A DNA stretch of 64,000 nucleotides, taken from positions 725,743 to 789,742 of the forward strand of contig NZ_JAHBBK010000002.1 in NCBI RefSeq assembly GCF_018390515.1, given 5' to 3'. The DNA comes from Mucilaginibacter sp. Bleaf8 (GTDB taxonomy: Bacteria > Bacteroidota > Bacteroidia > Sphingobacteriales > Sphingobacteriaceae). How positions within the stretch are numbered: the first letter of the stretch is position 1; each line of letters begins with the position of its first letter. The notes below the pieces were generated by a model. That model searched no databases, was not told where the DNA came from, and saw only the letters and a list, made by a program, of their open reading frames with translations. This document shows positions 41,248 to 50,868 of this stretch, one piece after another. The position numbers were made by a program, and so were the translations under genes.

Positions 41248-41271
41248 CCGGGAATGCGGCAACATCCCCGG
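41248..41271 (+). promoter_or_regulatory. Hairpin between anti-sigma and transporter genes
   Basis: A stem CCGGGAATG / CATCCCCGG (one mismatch) with no T-tract, so it is more likely a leader structure or processing site than a terminator. Confidence 0.3.
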
Positions 41272-41335
41272 CTATAATGCAGTGTTTAGCCGAGACGTAT
41301 TCACACATTCAACTAAATCACTAACAACAAATGTA

Positions 41336-44300
41336 ATGAAATTTCAGGATCTGATCGGATCTGGGCATTCCGCCTGCAATAACAAATCAGTTTTTCGTAT
41401 CGTGAAACTCACTGTTTTTTTAATGACCGCCTTTTTAATCCAGGTTAGCGCCCGCGGATTAGCTCAAAAGGTCACGTATGTACAGCATAACGCTTCATTA
41501 AGGCAATTGTTTTCTGAAATTAGAAAACAAACCGGGTACAATGTTTTTTGGCAGGATGCCAAGGTTAATGACAAGCTAAAGTTTGAAGCTAATTTCAGAA
41601 ATGAAGCGCTTGAAGACGTTTTAAACGAGGTGCTTAGTCCACAGGCCTTAACTTATGCCATAGTAAACCACACAGTGGTGGTAAAGAAAAAAGAAAAGAG
41701 CCTGGTTGAAAAAGTAACCAGCCTGTTTATGAATGTAACCATTGTGGGTAAGGTATTGGATGCCGAAAGTGGAAAGCCTATACCCAATGCCACTGTAACT
41801 TTGAAAGGTAGCAGCCGGCGTGTTTTTACTAATGAAAACGGTACATTCACCTTTGCCGACGTTCCGGATAATGGGGTATTGGTTTTCTCTTACGTAGGTT
41901 ACAATACGCAAGAAGCTACCGCGCTTGAAAGCATGATTGTAAAGCTGACGCTGGGTATGCAAAAGTTGGATGAGGTGGTGATATCAACCGGTTACCAGCA
42001 ACTTAAAAAGAGCAGTGCAACCGGAGCGTATTCTGTTATTGACGCAAAGGAAATTGAAAGAACGCCCACTTTAAACTTGATGGAACGCACAGCCGCTAAA
42101 GTTCCCGGTGTATATTTTGATGTGCGCAACAATACCATACAAATTCGCAGCGCTAATGGTTTAAATGGCAATACGCCGCCACTTATCGTTATAGATGGCT
42201 TTCCGGCTATCAACCAAAACCTAACTACCGTTACCACCCGTACTATTGATGGCAATCCCAATAATCTGAACCAGCCGGCTACATCAGGTAATGCGGTGCT
42301 GAGTACTATTAACCCGAATGATATTGAGAGCATCACTTTCTTGAAAGACGCTGCTGCATCTGCCATTTGGGGCGCTAAAGCGGCTAACGGTGTGATTGTA
42401 ATCACCACTAAGCGTGGCAGAAAGGGCAACGCAAGTATCAACTACAACACCACTTTCAGCGTGTCATCACCGGCCAGTTTATCAAACCTCACCTCTATGA
42501 GCAGCCGTGAGTATATTGACCTGGAGCAGGAGATGTTTGATAAAGGTTTCCTAACCGACCCGATTGGCAGCTATCGTTACGGGCCTATCAGCGAGGCTCA
42601 GGAGTGGATGTTTAGGGTAAACCGCAGAACAGCCACTGCGGCCCAGCGCGATTCGGCCCTTAATACATTAGCTGGCCGCTCTAATCAGAGTCAGTTGCGC
42701 AAATACCTGCTTCAACGGGCTACTACCCAGCAGCACAACTTATCATTATCAGGCGGTGGCGAAAATAACACCTATTACATTGCTGCCAATTATAGCAAGG
42801 ATGTGCCGGTATTTAAAAGTAACTATGGTGAAACTTACTCGCTTACCTCAAACCTCAACAATGATTTTCTGAACAAGCGTATTTCGGTAGCTACCGGTAT
42901 CAATTACACTTATTCAAAAAGCCAGGTGAATAATACATCCCTGCAATCACTGGGCTTTGGCGCATTTGGTTACCGGCCCTACGAAATGCTGGTTGACCAG
43001 AATGGCAATGGCATTAGCAAACCTATTGCATTTACGCAGCGCGTGTCTGACAGTTTGCAGCGCATAGGCTACATGCCCTGGACCTACAACCCGCTTGATG
43101 AGCTGAACTACAACAACACTGTTTTAAACAAAAACAATATCCGCATCAATACGGCCATTAAAGGAACCATTACCTCGTGGTTAAACTTAACTTTATCGGG
43201 CCAGTTGCAAAAGCTAATCGGAAAGCAAACGTTTTTGCAAAACAAAAACAGTTATGATTCCCGCAACCTGATCAATATCGGAACCACCTTTTCCGGCCGT
43301 ACTGCTATTTATGGCGTACCTGTAGGCGGCGTTTACAAAACCAGCAGTACCGGTAGCGATGAATATGCTATGCGCGGCCAGTTCAATGTTGACAAAACCA
43401 TCGGCGACCATCACTTTGATGCAATAGCCGGTACCGAAATACGCCAAATTAAGTTTAACGGTAGTACACAAACACTTTATGGCTATGATGAAGAGTTAGG
43501 CTTAGGCGCAGTGGTAAATCCAACCACGCCTTATCGTACTATATTCGGTTATTCTACAACACTGGGCTTTAGCGACGGTAAAGTGTTTAATGATACCAAA
43601 CGCTATTTATCTTATTACAACAACGCCTCTTATGCTTACCGCGACAAGTACTTTGTAAGTGGTAGCGTTAGGTTAGATGATTACACAATGCAGGGTGTTG
43701 ACCGCCGTAACAGGGCCGTACCTTTGTATTCGGCTGGTTTACGCTGGAATATTAAGCGCGAATCTTTCCTGGAAAAAGTAGGTTGGATAGGCAGCCTGAA
43801 TATTAGAACTACGTTGGGTACTGGTGGTAACATCCCAACACAGGGTCGCCCATACACTGTTATAAACACCGGGTTGTTTGATTCTTACACATTATTGCCT
43901 ACTGCTACAATCGGAACGCCGGGCAATACGGAATTAGGCTGGGAAACTACCCGTACTATTAACGAAGGTTTGGATGCTGACCTGTTTAACAGCCGCTTAA
44001 CCATTAGTTTGGATGTCTATCAGAAAAAGACAACCGGTTTACTGGTAAACCTGCCCTATAATTCAACTTATGGCTGGAATATCTTAACATTCAACGGCGG
44101 AAGCATGAAAGGTAGGGGAGCGGAGCTTAGTATTAGCGGTCAAATTGTTCGCGGCAAAAACTGGGGCTTTATCTCCGCATTCAACGGGGCTTATAATAAG
44201 AATGAAATCACAGAAAGTCGTTTTGTAAACACCAATAGTTCTCCATTTACATCCATTTTGGTTAAGGGATACCCGGTTGATAATGTGTTAGCTTACCGCT

Positions 44301-44932
44301 GGGCAGGTTTGGATGCTACGGGTCAATCACAAATTTATTCGGCTAACGGTACTATTTTAACTTCGCAAAGCTTTCCACAGGTAAAACCTGAAGACTTGGT
44401 TTACATGGGCCGAAGCACACCGCCTTACTTTGGTGGCTGGACGAATACCGTAAGATACCGTAACCTGAGCTTAATAGCAAGGGCCAGTTATGCACTGGGG
44501 CATAAGTTCAGGCTGCGGCAAATAGACCAGTCCACCTATCCAAGCGGCGGTAGTTTTTCTGGCTATATCAGTAACAGCCAGGTGTTAGCCCAGCGTTGGC
44601 GCAATCCGGGCGATGAGGCCATAACTAACGTGCCTGGTCTGTCTGGTATAAATTTCAATAGTATCGATTGGTATAGCGGGTCGGACATTAATATACGCAA
44701 TGCCGGCAATATACGTTTGCAGCAGCTTACACTTAATTACGCGCTGCCTGCTTCGGCTTTGAGGGCATTATCATTTGTGAAGGGGGTAAATTTCGGTGTT
44801 ACGGCCACTAACTTGGGCCTGTTGTGGGTATCCAACAAAGAAGGTGTTGATCCCGATTATCAAATGACCAACTCTTTCAATAACCTGCCGCCTTCGCGCA
44901 CTTTTCTTTTCAATATGAATATCTCACTTTAA
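41336..44932 (+). CDS. SusC/RagA-type TonB-dependent transporter
   Basis: A 1198-residue outer-membrane receptor from the ATG at 41336. It has a long N-terminal signal (FRIVKLTVFLMTAFLIQVSA), an STN signalling domain (about 65-125), a carboxypeptidase-regulatory-like domain (about 135-215, IPNATVTLKGSSRRVFTNEN), a TonB-box region LDEVVISTGYQQLKKSS, a plug domain and a 22-strand type barrel ending in FLFNMNISL. The STN domain links it to the FecR anti-sigma for transcription control. It imports substrates bound by the SusD lipoprotein. Confidence 0.94.
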   Translation: MKFQDLIGSGHSACNNKSVFRIVKLTVFLMTAFLIQVSARGLAQKVTYVQHNASLRQLFSEIRKQTGYNVFWQDAKVNDKLKFEANFRNEALEDVLNEVLSPQALTYAIVNHTVVVKKKEKSLVEKVTSLFMNVTIVGKVLDAESGKPIPNATVTLKGSSRRVFTNENGTFTFADVPDNGVLVFSYVGYNTQEATALESMIVKLTLGMQKLDEVVISTGYQQLKKSSATGAYSVIDAKEIERTPTLNLMERTAAKVPGVYFDVRNNTIQIRSANGLNGNTPPLIVIDGFPAINQNLTTVTTRTIDGNPNNLNQPATSGNAVLSTINPNDIESITFLKDAAASAIWGAKAANGVIVITTKRGRKGNASINYNTTFSVSSPASLSNLTSMSSREYIDLEQEMFDKGFLTDPIGSYRYGPISEAQEWMFRVNRRTATAAQRDSALNTLAGRSNQSQLRKYLLQRATTQQHNLSLSGGGENNTYYIAANYSKDVPVFKSNYGETYSLTSNLNNDFLNKRISVATGINYTYSKSQVNNTSLQSLGFGAFGYRPYEMLVDQNGNGISKPIAFTQRVSDSLQRIGYMPWTYNPLDELNYNNTVLNKNNIRINTAIKGTITSWLNLTLSGQLQKLIGKQTFLQNKNSYDSRNLINIGTTFSGRTAIYGVPVGGVYKTSSTGSDEYAMRGQFNVDKTIGDHHFDAIAGTEIRQIKFNGSTQTLYGYDEELGLGAVVNPTTPYRTIFGYSTTLGFSDGKVFNDTKRYLSYYNNASYAYRDKYFVSGSVRLDDYTMQGVDRRNRAVPLYSAGLRWNIKRESFLEKVGWIGSLNIRTTLGTGGNIPTQGRPYTVINTGLFDSYTLLPTATIGTPGNTELGWETTRTINEGLDADLFNSRLTISLDVYQKKTTGLLVNLPYNSTYGWNILTFNGGSMKGRGAELSISGQIVRGKNWGFISAFNGAYNKNEITESRFVNTNSSPFTSILVKGYPVDNVLAYRWAGLDATGQSQIYSANGTILTSQSFPQVKPEDLVYMGRSTPPYFGGWTNTVRYRNLSLIARASYALGHKFRLRQIDQSTYPSGGSFSGYISNSQVLAQRWRNPGDEAITNVPGLSGINFNSIDWYSGSDINIRNAGNIRLQQLTLNYALPASALRALSFVKGVNFGVTATNLGLLWVSNKEGVDPDYQMTNSFNNLPPSRTFLFNMNISL

Positions 44933-44945
44933 TTCGCAAACTGTA

Positions 44946-46307
44946 ATGCATAAAGTAAAAATTATACTGGCAGGTTGCCTGGTGCTGCTGGCATCGGCCT
45001 GCCGAAAATATGTGGAAATTCCGTCGCAGCAGGAGCGGGTGTTAAAACGCACGTCCGATTATCAGTCGCTGCTCTATTCTACAACTAACATTGAGCCGGG
45101 TTATTTTTACCCGATATATGCGGCTGATGAAGTTGGCTCAGATCAGGCTACCTGGCAAAACAACTTATTTCTTACCAATGCCAATGTATACACGTGGTCA
45201 GAAAGTTTTTTCACCAGCACTCAGGAAGATAACGATTGGTCGTCACTTTATAAGCAAATTTATATATGCAATACAGTTGTAACCGGTGTAATGGGTAGTG
45301 AGGAGGGTACAGATTTGCAGAAGCGAAGTGCATTAGCATCGGCGCTGGTGCACCGGGCCTTTGCCTACTATACGTTGGTAAACATATATGCTAAGCAGTA
45401 TGATGCCGCCACGGCAGCTACCGACCCCGGCGTGCCGCTACTGGTAACAACCTACCTGTTTGCCGATTTGACCCGTGCCAGCGTGCAAAAAGTTTATGAC
45501 CAGATTTTAGCTGATTTGAACCAGGCCCTGCCCGATTTAACCGACCTTCCGGATTTTAATACAAATCCATCAAAGGTGGCTGCTTATGCGTTGCTGGCCC
45601 GCACGCATTTACAGATGCGACATTTTGCCGATGCTGAGCGGTATGCAGATCTGGCGCTTAGCTTGCAAAATACGCTGCTTGATTTAAACGCTTACATCGC
45701 CGCGCCGAATACTATGCCGTTAAAGCTGCGTAACCCCGAGGAAATATTTTTCAAAAAAGCTTCTCAATTTGCTAGCTCGATACCACTTACGGCAAAGGTA
45801 CTGAGCTTGTATGACCAGAAAGACCTGCGGTATGCTATTTATACCACTGACGGTACCAAAATTTCATATTCAAACTTTACCGGCAGAGGTTATAACCGGC
45901 AGAATATAATATCTGACGGTATTTACATTGGCCCTAACGTACCTGAGATGATGCTGATTAAAGCTGAATGCGAAGCACGTGCAGGAAATGTAACTGCCGC
46001 TTTAAGCCAAGTAAACTTACTGCGCAAAAAGCGCTTCACCCAAGCTGATTATTATGACCTGACTGCCGCTACTGCTAACGATGCGCTACGCACCGTGATT
46101 GATGAACGTAGCCGGGAATTTATTGGCCGTGGTTTCCGCTGGTTCGATCAGCGGCGCCTAGCAAAAGACGAAGGCTTAATCGGCACTGTTACCCGCACCT
46201 TCAAGGGCCAGACCTATACGCTGAAACCCGGCGATAACCGTTACGTTTTCCCGATAGCCGATAAGTACATAATTCAAAATCCGGAAATAAAACAAAACCC
46301 CAGATAA
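44946..46307 (+). CDS. SusD/RagB-type lipoprotein
   Basis: A 453-residue protein with lipobox LLASAC (Cys19), so it is an outer-membrane lipoprotein. The helical SusD fold is recognised by TPR-like helices (TPSKVAAYALLARTHLQMRH region and FADAERYADLALSL) and the typical end (RSREFIGRGFRWFDQRRLAK and then NRYVFPIADKYIIQNPEI). It caps the SusC barrel and binds substrate. It follows SusC by 13 bases and is co-transcribed. Confidence 0.92.
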   Translation: MHKVKIILAGCLVLLASACRKYVEIPSQQERVLKRTSDYQSLLYSTTNIEPGYFYPIYAADEVGSDQATWQNNLFLTNANVYTWSESFFTSTQEDNDWSSLYKQIYICNTVVTGVMGSEEGTDLQKRSALASALVHRAFAYYTLVNIYAKQYDAATAATDPGVPLLVTTYLFADLTRASVQKVYDQILADLNQALPDLTDLPDFNTNPSKVAAYALLARTHLQMRHFADAERYADLALSLQNTLLDLNAYIAAPNTMPLKLRNPEEIFFKKASQFASSIPLTAKVLSLYDQKDLRYAIYTTDGTKISYSNFTGRGYNRQNIISDGIYIGPNVPEMMLIKAECEARAGNVTAALSQVNLLRKKRFTQADYYDLTAATANDALRTVIDERSREFIGRGFRWFDQRRLAKDEGLIGTVTRTFKGQTYTLKPGDNRYVFPIADKYIIQNPEIKQNPR

Positions 46308-46316
46308 TACACTACA

Positions 46317-48857
46317 ATGATTCTGAACAAAAAGAGATTTCTCTTGAACCTTTCTATGGGCATGGTAGCGCTGGCACCAGCCTGTTCGTTACTGCACAAA
46401 AAGAAAACACAACCACCGCATGCTGCGGTGGTTGATCCGGCTCAGCGCCGGGCCGATAGTTTGAAGAAAGCATCGGGCTTAAAACCTTATGCTTCTGTAA
46501 TCACAAAGGATGCTAAAACACAGCGCGGCTTCTTTACTGTGCATAAGGTGGGAGAAAAGTACTATTTCGAAGTGCCTAAAAATATTTTGCTGCGCGATAT
46601 ACTGGCAGTAAGCCGTGTTTCTAAAGCATCGTCTGATATGCGGAACGGAAGCCAGGGCTATGCTGGCGATCAAATAGGTGAATCGATCTATAACTTCGAA
46701 AAAGGGCCGGACAATAAACTGTTTATTCGCCGAATATCTTTCGGCGAATATGCAAAGGATAGTACCTCCACCATGTTTGCAAGCGTGGTAAAAAACAACG
46801 TTAGCACAATTGTAAGCTCGTTTCCGGTAATAGCTTACAAGCCCGATTCAACGGCTATGGTAGTGGATGCCACCGAGTTTTTGAACAGCGATAACGATGT
46901 GATTTACTTCCAGAAAAAAGTATTTAAAGACAGGGCTGGTATGGGCGGCCAGCAAAACGATAAAAGTTATATCGACTACATCCATACTTACCCCACTAAT
47001 GTGGAAATACATGCGGTAAAAACCTACAGTGCCGGCATGAACCCAACCAACAGCAGCTATACCGTAGAGCTCAATGCCTCACTGGTGTTACTGCCGCTTA
47101 AACCAATGCGCCCGCGGCTGGCCGATGAGCGTGTGGGGTACTTTACCACTTCATTCCGCGATTTTGACGTAAATCCGCAAGGGGTAGGTACTACCGTTTA
47201 TGTAAAGCGCTGGCGACTTAACCCTAAGCCCGAGGATGTAGAAAAATACAAACGCGGCGAACTCGTAGAGCCCGAAAAGCCGATTGTGTTTTATATTGAC
47301 CCGGTTACACCCAAAAAATGGGTGCCTTACCTGATGCAGGGTGTAAACGATTGGCAAAAAGCTTTCGAAGCAGCCGGTTTTAAAAATGCCGTAATGGCCA
47401 AGGAGGCTCCAACCAAGGAACAGGATAGTACCTGGAGTATTGATGATGCCAACCATTCGGCCATTATATACCGCCCATCTGCTATAGCAAACGCAATGGG
47501 CCCAAGTATATCCGACCCGCGAAGCGGCGAAATTATTGAAAGCCATATTTTTTGGTATCACAATGTAATGTCGGTACTGCAACGCTGGTACATGCTGCAA
47601 ACCGGCGCTGTTGATGCACGTGCCCGCAAGCCGGAGTTTGATGATGAATTAATGGGAAGCCTGATCCGTTTCGTGTCATCGCACGAGGTTGGGCATACCC
47701 TGGGCCTGCTGCACAACTTCGGTTCCAGCTCAACAGTTCCGGTTGAGAAACTACGTGATAAAGCTTGGGTAGAGGCGCATGGTCATACACCATCCATTAT
47801 GGATTATGCCCGCTTTAACTATGTAGCGCAGCCCGAAGATCATATCTCGGAAGCTGGTTTGTTCCCACGTATTAATGATTACGATAAATGGGCAGTTATC
47901 TGGGGCTACAAATGGCATCCTGAATTTAAATCGGCTGAAGAAGAGCAAAAAGCTTTGGTGAAAATGGTTACCGATTCAATCCGTCGTAATAACCGTTTAT
48001 GGTTTGGCTCTGAAATGGAACAATTCGATCCGCGTTCGCAAAACGAGGATTTGGGTAATAACTCGGTACTGGCCAGCCAGTACGGTATCAAAAACCTGAA
48101 ACGCATAGCGCCGCAACTGGGTAAATGGCTAAGCAAACCTGATGATGGGCAGGAAAGAATCCTGACTGGTTATACCGGCCTTTGGGATCAATTATCGTTG
48201 TACATCGGCCACGTTATTAAAAACATTGGTGGTACTTACCATACCGTGAGGGTAAATAGCGAAAACAAGCCGGTTTATGAACTGGTGCCTTACCAGCACC
48301 AAAAACAAGCTGTAGCTTTCCTGAACGAACAAGTGTTTAAAACGCCGATGTGGTTAAATACATCTGATCTGGAATCGAAGCTTGCCGTAAGTTTTCCGTT
48401 AGAGCTAAGTCAGTTACAGGAAATGGTCATCAACGGTGTTATTACACGCACTCGGTTAAGCCACATGTACACCGACCAGATTAACCACAAGCAAAAAGCC
48501 TACAGCGTTAATGAGCTGTTTAGTGACATGAACCATGGTATTTTCACCGAGTTGTATGCCAAAGGCAACGTGGATGTATACCGTCGTACCCTGCAAAAGC
48601 TGTACATTTACCGCTTAACGCAGCAGGCGTTTTTACCTAACGAGATGAGTAACATCTTTATGGGCAATACCTATCATTTTACCATTACCGATCTGAACAC
48701 CATCCTTAAAAGTGAATTACGAAACCTGCAGGCGATGTTCAGGACAGGTGCAAAGAACGCGTCGCTCAATAAGCTGACCCGCATGCACTTCGAGGAAATG
48801 GACAACATGATTACCCGTAAGTTTTTAGCCGATAAAAGTGGCCTGTTAGACAGGTAA
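46317..48857 (+). CDS. Zinc metalloprotease (DUF5117/DUF4953 family)
   Basis: An 846-residue protein with an N-terminal lipoprotein-like signal (GMVALAPACSLLHKK). Residues about 60-430 fit the DUF5118/DUF5117 region. The peptidase part contains HEVGHTLGLLHNF near 456, i.e. the HExxHxxGxxH zinc motif of metzincin-type peptidases, followed by SIMDYARFNYV, the typical Met-turn. It follows SusD by 9 bases. With SusC/SusD it should process proteins or peptides at the cell surface for uptake. Confidence 0.88.
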   Translation: MILNKKRFLLNLSMGMVALAPACSLLHKKKTQPPHAAVVDPAQRRADSLKKASGLKPYASVITKDAKTQRGFFTVHKVGEKYYFEVPKNILLRDILAVSRVSKASSDMRNGSQGYAGDQIGESIYNFEKGPDNKLFIRRISFGEYAKDSTSTMFASVVKNNVSTIVSSFPVIAYKPDSTAMVVDATEFLNSDNDVIYFQKKVFKDRAGMGGQQNDKSYIDYIHTYPTNVEIHAVKTYSAGMNPTNSSYTVELNASLVLLPLKPMRPRLADERVGYFTTSFRDFDVNPQGVGTTVYVKRWRLNPKPEDVEKYKRGELVEPEKPIVFYIDPVTPKKWVPYLMQGVNDWQKAFEAAGFKNAVMAKEAPTKEQDSTWSIDDANHSAIIYRPSAIANAMGPSISDPRSGEIIESHIFWYHNVMSVLQRWYMLQTGAVDARARKPEFDDELMGSLIRFVSSHEVGHTLGLLHNFGSSSTVPVEKLRDKAWVEAHGHTPSIMDYARFNYVAQPEDHISEAGLFPRINDYDKWAVIWGYKWHPEFKSAEEEQKALVKMVTDSIRRNNRLWFGSEMEQFDPRSQNEDLGNNSVLASQYGIKNLKRIAPQLGKWLSKPDDGQERILTGYTGLWDQLSLYIGHVIKNIGGTYHTVRVNSENKPVYELVPYQHQKQAVAFLNEQVFKTPMWLNTSDLESKLAVSFPLELSQLQEMVINGVITRTRLSHMYTDQINHKQKAYSVNELFSDMNHGIFTELYAKGNVDVYRRTLQKLYIYRLTQQAFLPNEMSNIFMGNTYHFTITDLNTILKSELRNLQAMFRTGAKNASLNKLTRMHFEEMDNMITRKFLADKSGLLDR

Positions 48858-48871
48858 AAATTTTTATATAT

Positions 48872-48914
48872 AAAACACGAAAGCCTGATCATAGAGATCA
48901 GGCTTTCGTGTTTT
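48872..48914. terminator. Shared convergent terminator
   Basis: Perfect long stem AAAACACGAAAGCCTGATC / GATCAGGCTTTCGTGTTTT around ATAGA, placed between the converging metalloprotease and DUF4269 genes. Confidence 0.9.
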
Positions 48915-49451
48915 AAGCTTTGGGCTTCAACAGTTCATCAGCAAGTTGGAGTAAGGCCAGGTAAGGGTCGCCCTCTAAATTCAAAGCCATGGCAAATGCT
49001 GGTTCCGTTTTGTAACCCTGATTCTTCAGGCTGATAACTTGTTTTCGTAAAGATTCGCCGTGAAGCTGTAACAGGTAATGTTCAATAAGTAAATGCCTGT
49101 ATGCGCTTTGCTGCTGCGAGGGCAACTGTTGCCCAAATACTTCAATCTCAAAACTATCCAGTACAAAATGGCAGTTACTGTATTTTCTCCGTTAATTGTA
49201 GTTTGTTCTGTTTTAAAAGAAGAATAACCTGAAAAGAGTTGCCTTAGTGTTTGCATGAATTGTTCTGCATCATCGTAGCAACAAATAATGTCCAGATCGC
49301 TGCTCTCTATATCAATATTTAACGGGATTGTACCCGTTAAAATAGGGGAGTAATAGCTAAGCCCTTCAAGAATTTTATAGGTGCTGAGTGTTTGATAAGC
49401 TTGTTGTTGCCTGAGTGTACCATTGGTTAAGTAATCTATTTTTAAAAACAT
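48913..49451 (-). pseudogene. DUF4269 protein, frameshifted
   Basis: Two overlapping frames encode one protein of about 180 residues. The first part (49451 to about 49174) holds QQQAYQTLSTYKILEGLSYY and GTIPLNIDIESSDLDIICCY, the nucleotidyltransferase-like start of DUF4269. Near 49174 one base is missing, and the correct continuation (CHFVLDSFEIEVFGQQLPSQ, then AYRHLLIEHYLL and KTEPAFAMALNLEGDPY) lies in the other frame to 48913. The gene is inactivated by a single-base deletion, or the base was lost in sequencing. Confidence 0.8.
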
Positions 49452-49523
49452 GTGGTAAGCATAAGTTATTTTGTGGTATTGGGGTAAAGATGACCTTATA
49501 TTTAATTGAAACGTAATCGCAGT

Positions 49524-49554
49524 TTTATATTTTAATTGGTGGCATTTATATTTG
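49524..49554 (+). promoter_or_regulatory. Bacteroidota-type promoter of the MOSC gene
   Basis: TTTA at 49524, 19-base spacer, TATATTTG at 49547, a perfect TAnnTTTG box, 21 bases before the gene. Confidence 0.6.
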
Positions 49555-49575
49555 TTGAGTTAATAGTTCCTTCTT

Positions 49576-50412
49576 ATGCTTAACATCAGTCAGCTTTTCA
49601 TTTATCCAGTAAAATCTTTAGGTGGCATAGCCGTAAACCAAGCCTGGGTAACCAGCCGGGGGCTTGAGCATGACAGGCGCTGGATGCTGGTGGATGCAGA
49701 TAACAAATTTTTATCGCAGCGCAGCGTACCGCAACTGGCGCATTTTAAGTTGGCCTTGTTACCAGATGGTATTGAAGTACATCACCAACAAAATAAGCAG
49801 CGATTCATTATTCCATTCCAGCCGCAAACCAGTGAATATGCACAGGTACACATATGGGATGATGTTTGTACAGCGCAGTTTGCAAGCGCTGATGCCGACG
49901 AGTGGTTTACTGCGTGTACAGGGATCGACTGTCGTTTGGTTTATATGCCCGATGATACGCATAGGCAGGTGGATTTAAGGTATGCAGCACCAGGGCAAGT
50001 TACTTCATTTTCGGATGCATATCCTATTCTCATAGTGAGTCAGGAATCGTTAGATGATTTGAACAGCCGCCTTACCGAAAAGTTACCAATGAACCGGTTC
50101 AGGCCAAATATTGTTTTTACCGGAGGCGACGCTTATATGGAAGACAGGCTGAAAGAGTTTACTATCAACAGCATCCGCTTTCAAGGCGTTAAACTTTGCG
50201 CCCGCTGTGTAATGATCGGTGTAAATCAGGATAACGCAGCAACCGGTACCGAGCCACTGAAAACCTTAGCTACTTACCGAAAGCGTAACAATAAGATATA
50301 CTTTGGGCAAAATCTGGTATATCAGGGCAGCGGTCCCCTGCAAATAGGGGATAAGTTAAGTGTTGAGGTTTGGGCTGAAGATCAGTCGTTTAACCCAATT
50401 GCCAGCGTTTAA
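49576..50412 (+). CDS. MOSC domain protein (YcbX/mARC-like)
   Basis: A 278-residue protein. The N-terminal MOSC_N barrel shows LFIYPVKSLGGIAVNQAWVT and GLEHDRRWMLVD; the MOSC domain includes PYPILIVSQESLDDLN-like residues (SDAYPILIVSQESLDDLNSR), RFRPNIVFTGGDAYMED and KLCARCVMIGVNQD with the conserved Cys thought to bind the molybdenum cofactor. Related proteins reduce N-hydroxylated compounds. It has its own promoter and no obvious operon partner. Confidence 0.88.
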   Translation: MLNISQLFIYPVKSLGGIAVNQAWVTSRGLEHDRRWMLVDADNKFLSQRSVPQLAHFKLALLPDGIEVHHQQNKQRFIIPFQPQTSEYAQVHIWDDVCTAQFASADADEWFTACTGIDCRLVYMPDDTHRQVDLRYAAPGQVTSFSDAYPILIVSQESLDDLNSRLTEKLPMNRFRPNIVFTGGDAYMEDRLKEFTINSIRFQGVKLCARCVMIGVNQDNAATGTEPLKTLATYRKRNNKIYFGQNLVYQGSGPLQIGDKLSVEVWAEDQSFNPIASV

Positions 50413-50478
50413 GAAATAAAAACATATTAAGTACAAGAACCAAGTGCGGGTTTGTAAGGTTAATGAGATAACTATATT

Positions 50479-50709
50479 ATGGAAAATACATTTGAAATTG
50501 ATATCCCGATGAAAGATCACCCAATGGTGATTATGGTTAAACCCCGCAGCGAGAGCAATAGTTACGATTTGTTTTATTGCGACGAATTGTGCGGCTGCTT
50601 TTTTAAAAATGAACACAGCGTTTGGATCTACGAACCACATGCCCATGCGGCCTTGCTTTTAAATGCTGAACAATTACAGCATCTTGGTCAGGAAATAGAT
50701 AAGCATTAA
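50479..50709 (+). CDS. Small conserved-looking protein, unknown
   Basis: A 76-residue acidic protein (MENTFEIDIPMKDHPMVIMV) with two Cys in FYCDELCGCFF and a His-rich turn (YEPHAHAALLLNAEQLQHL). It looks like one small beta domain. Starts 66 bases after the MOSC stop. No family recognised. Confidence 0.6.
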   Translation: MENTFEIDIPMKDHPMVIMVKPRSESNSYDLFYCDELCGCFFKNEHSVWIYEPHAHAALLLNAEQLQHLGQEIDKH

Positions 50710-50868
50710 TAATTCGTTGTGCTCGCTGCTTTGCATTCGTTAGCCTGAGCCAATAATTGCGCATATTCTTGTAATATTTTTGATTTTTAAATTAAATATT
50801 AAGCTTATATTTAAAACCACAAAACAGCCCTGGTTTTAGTATAACAATTATTGATTTAAGTACATTTT

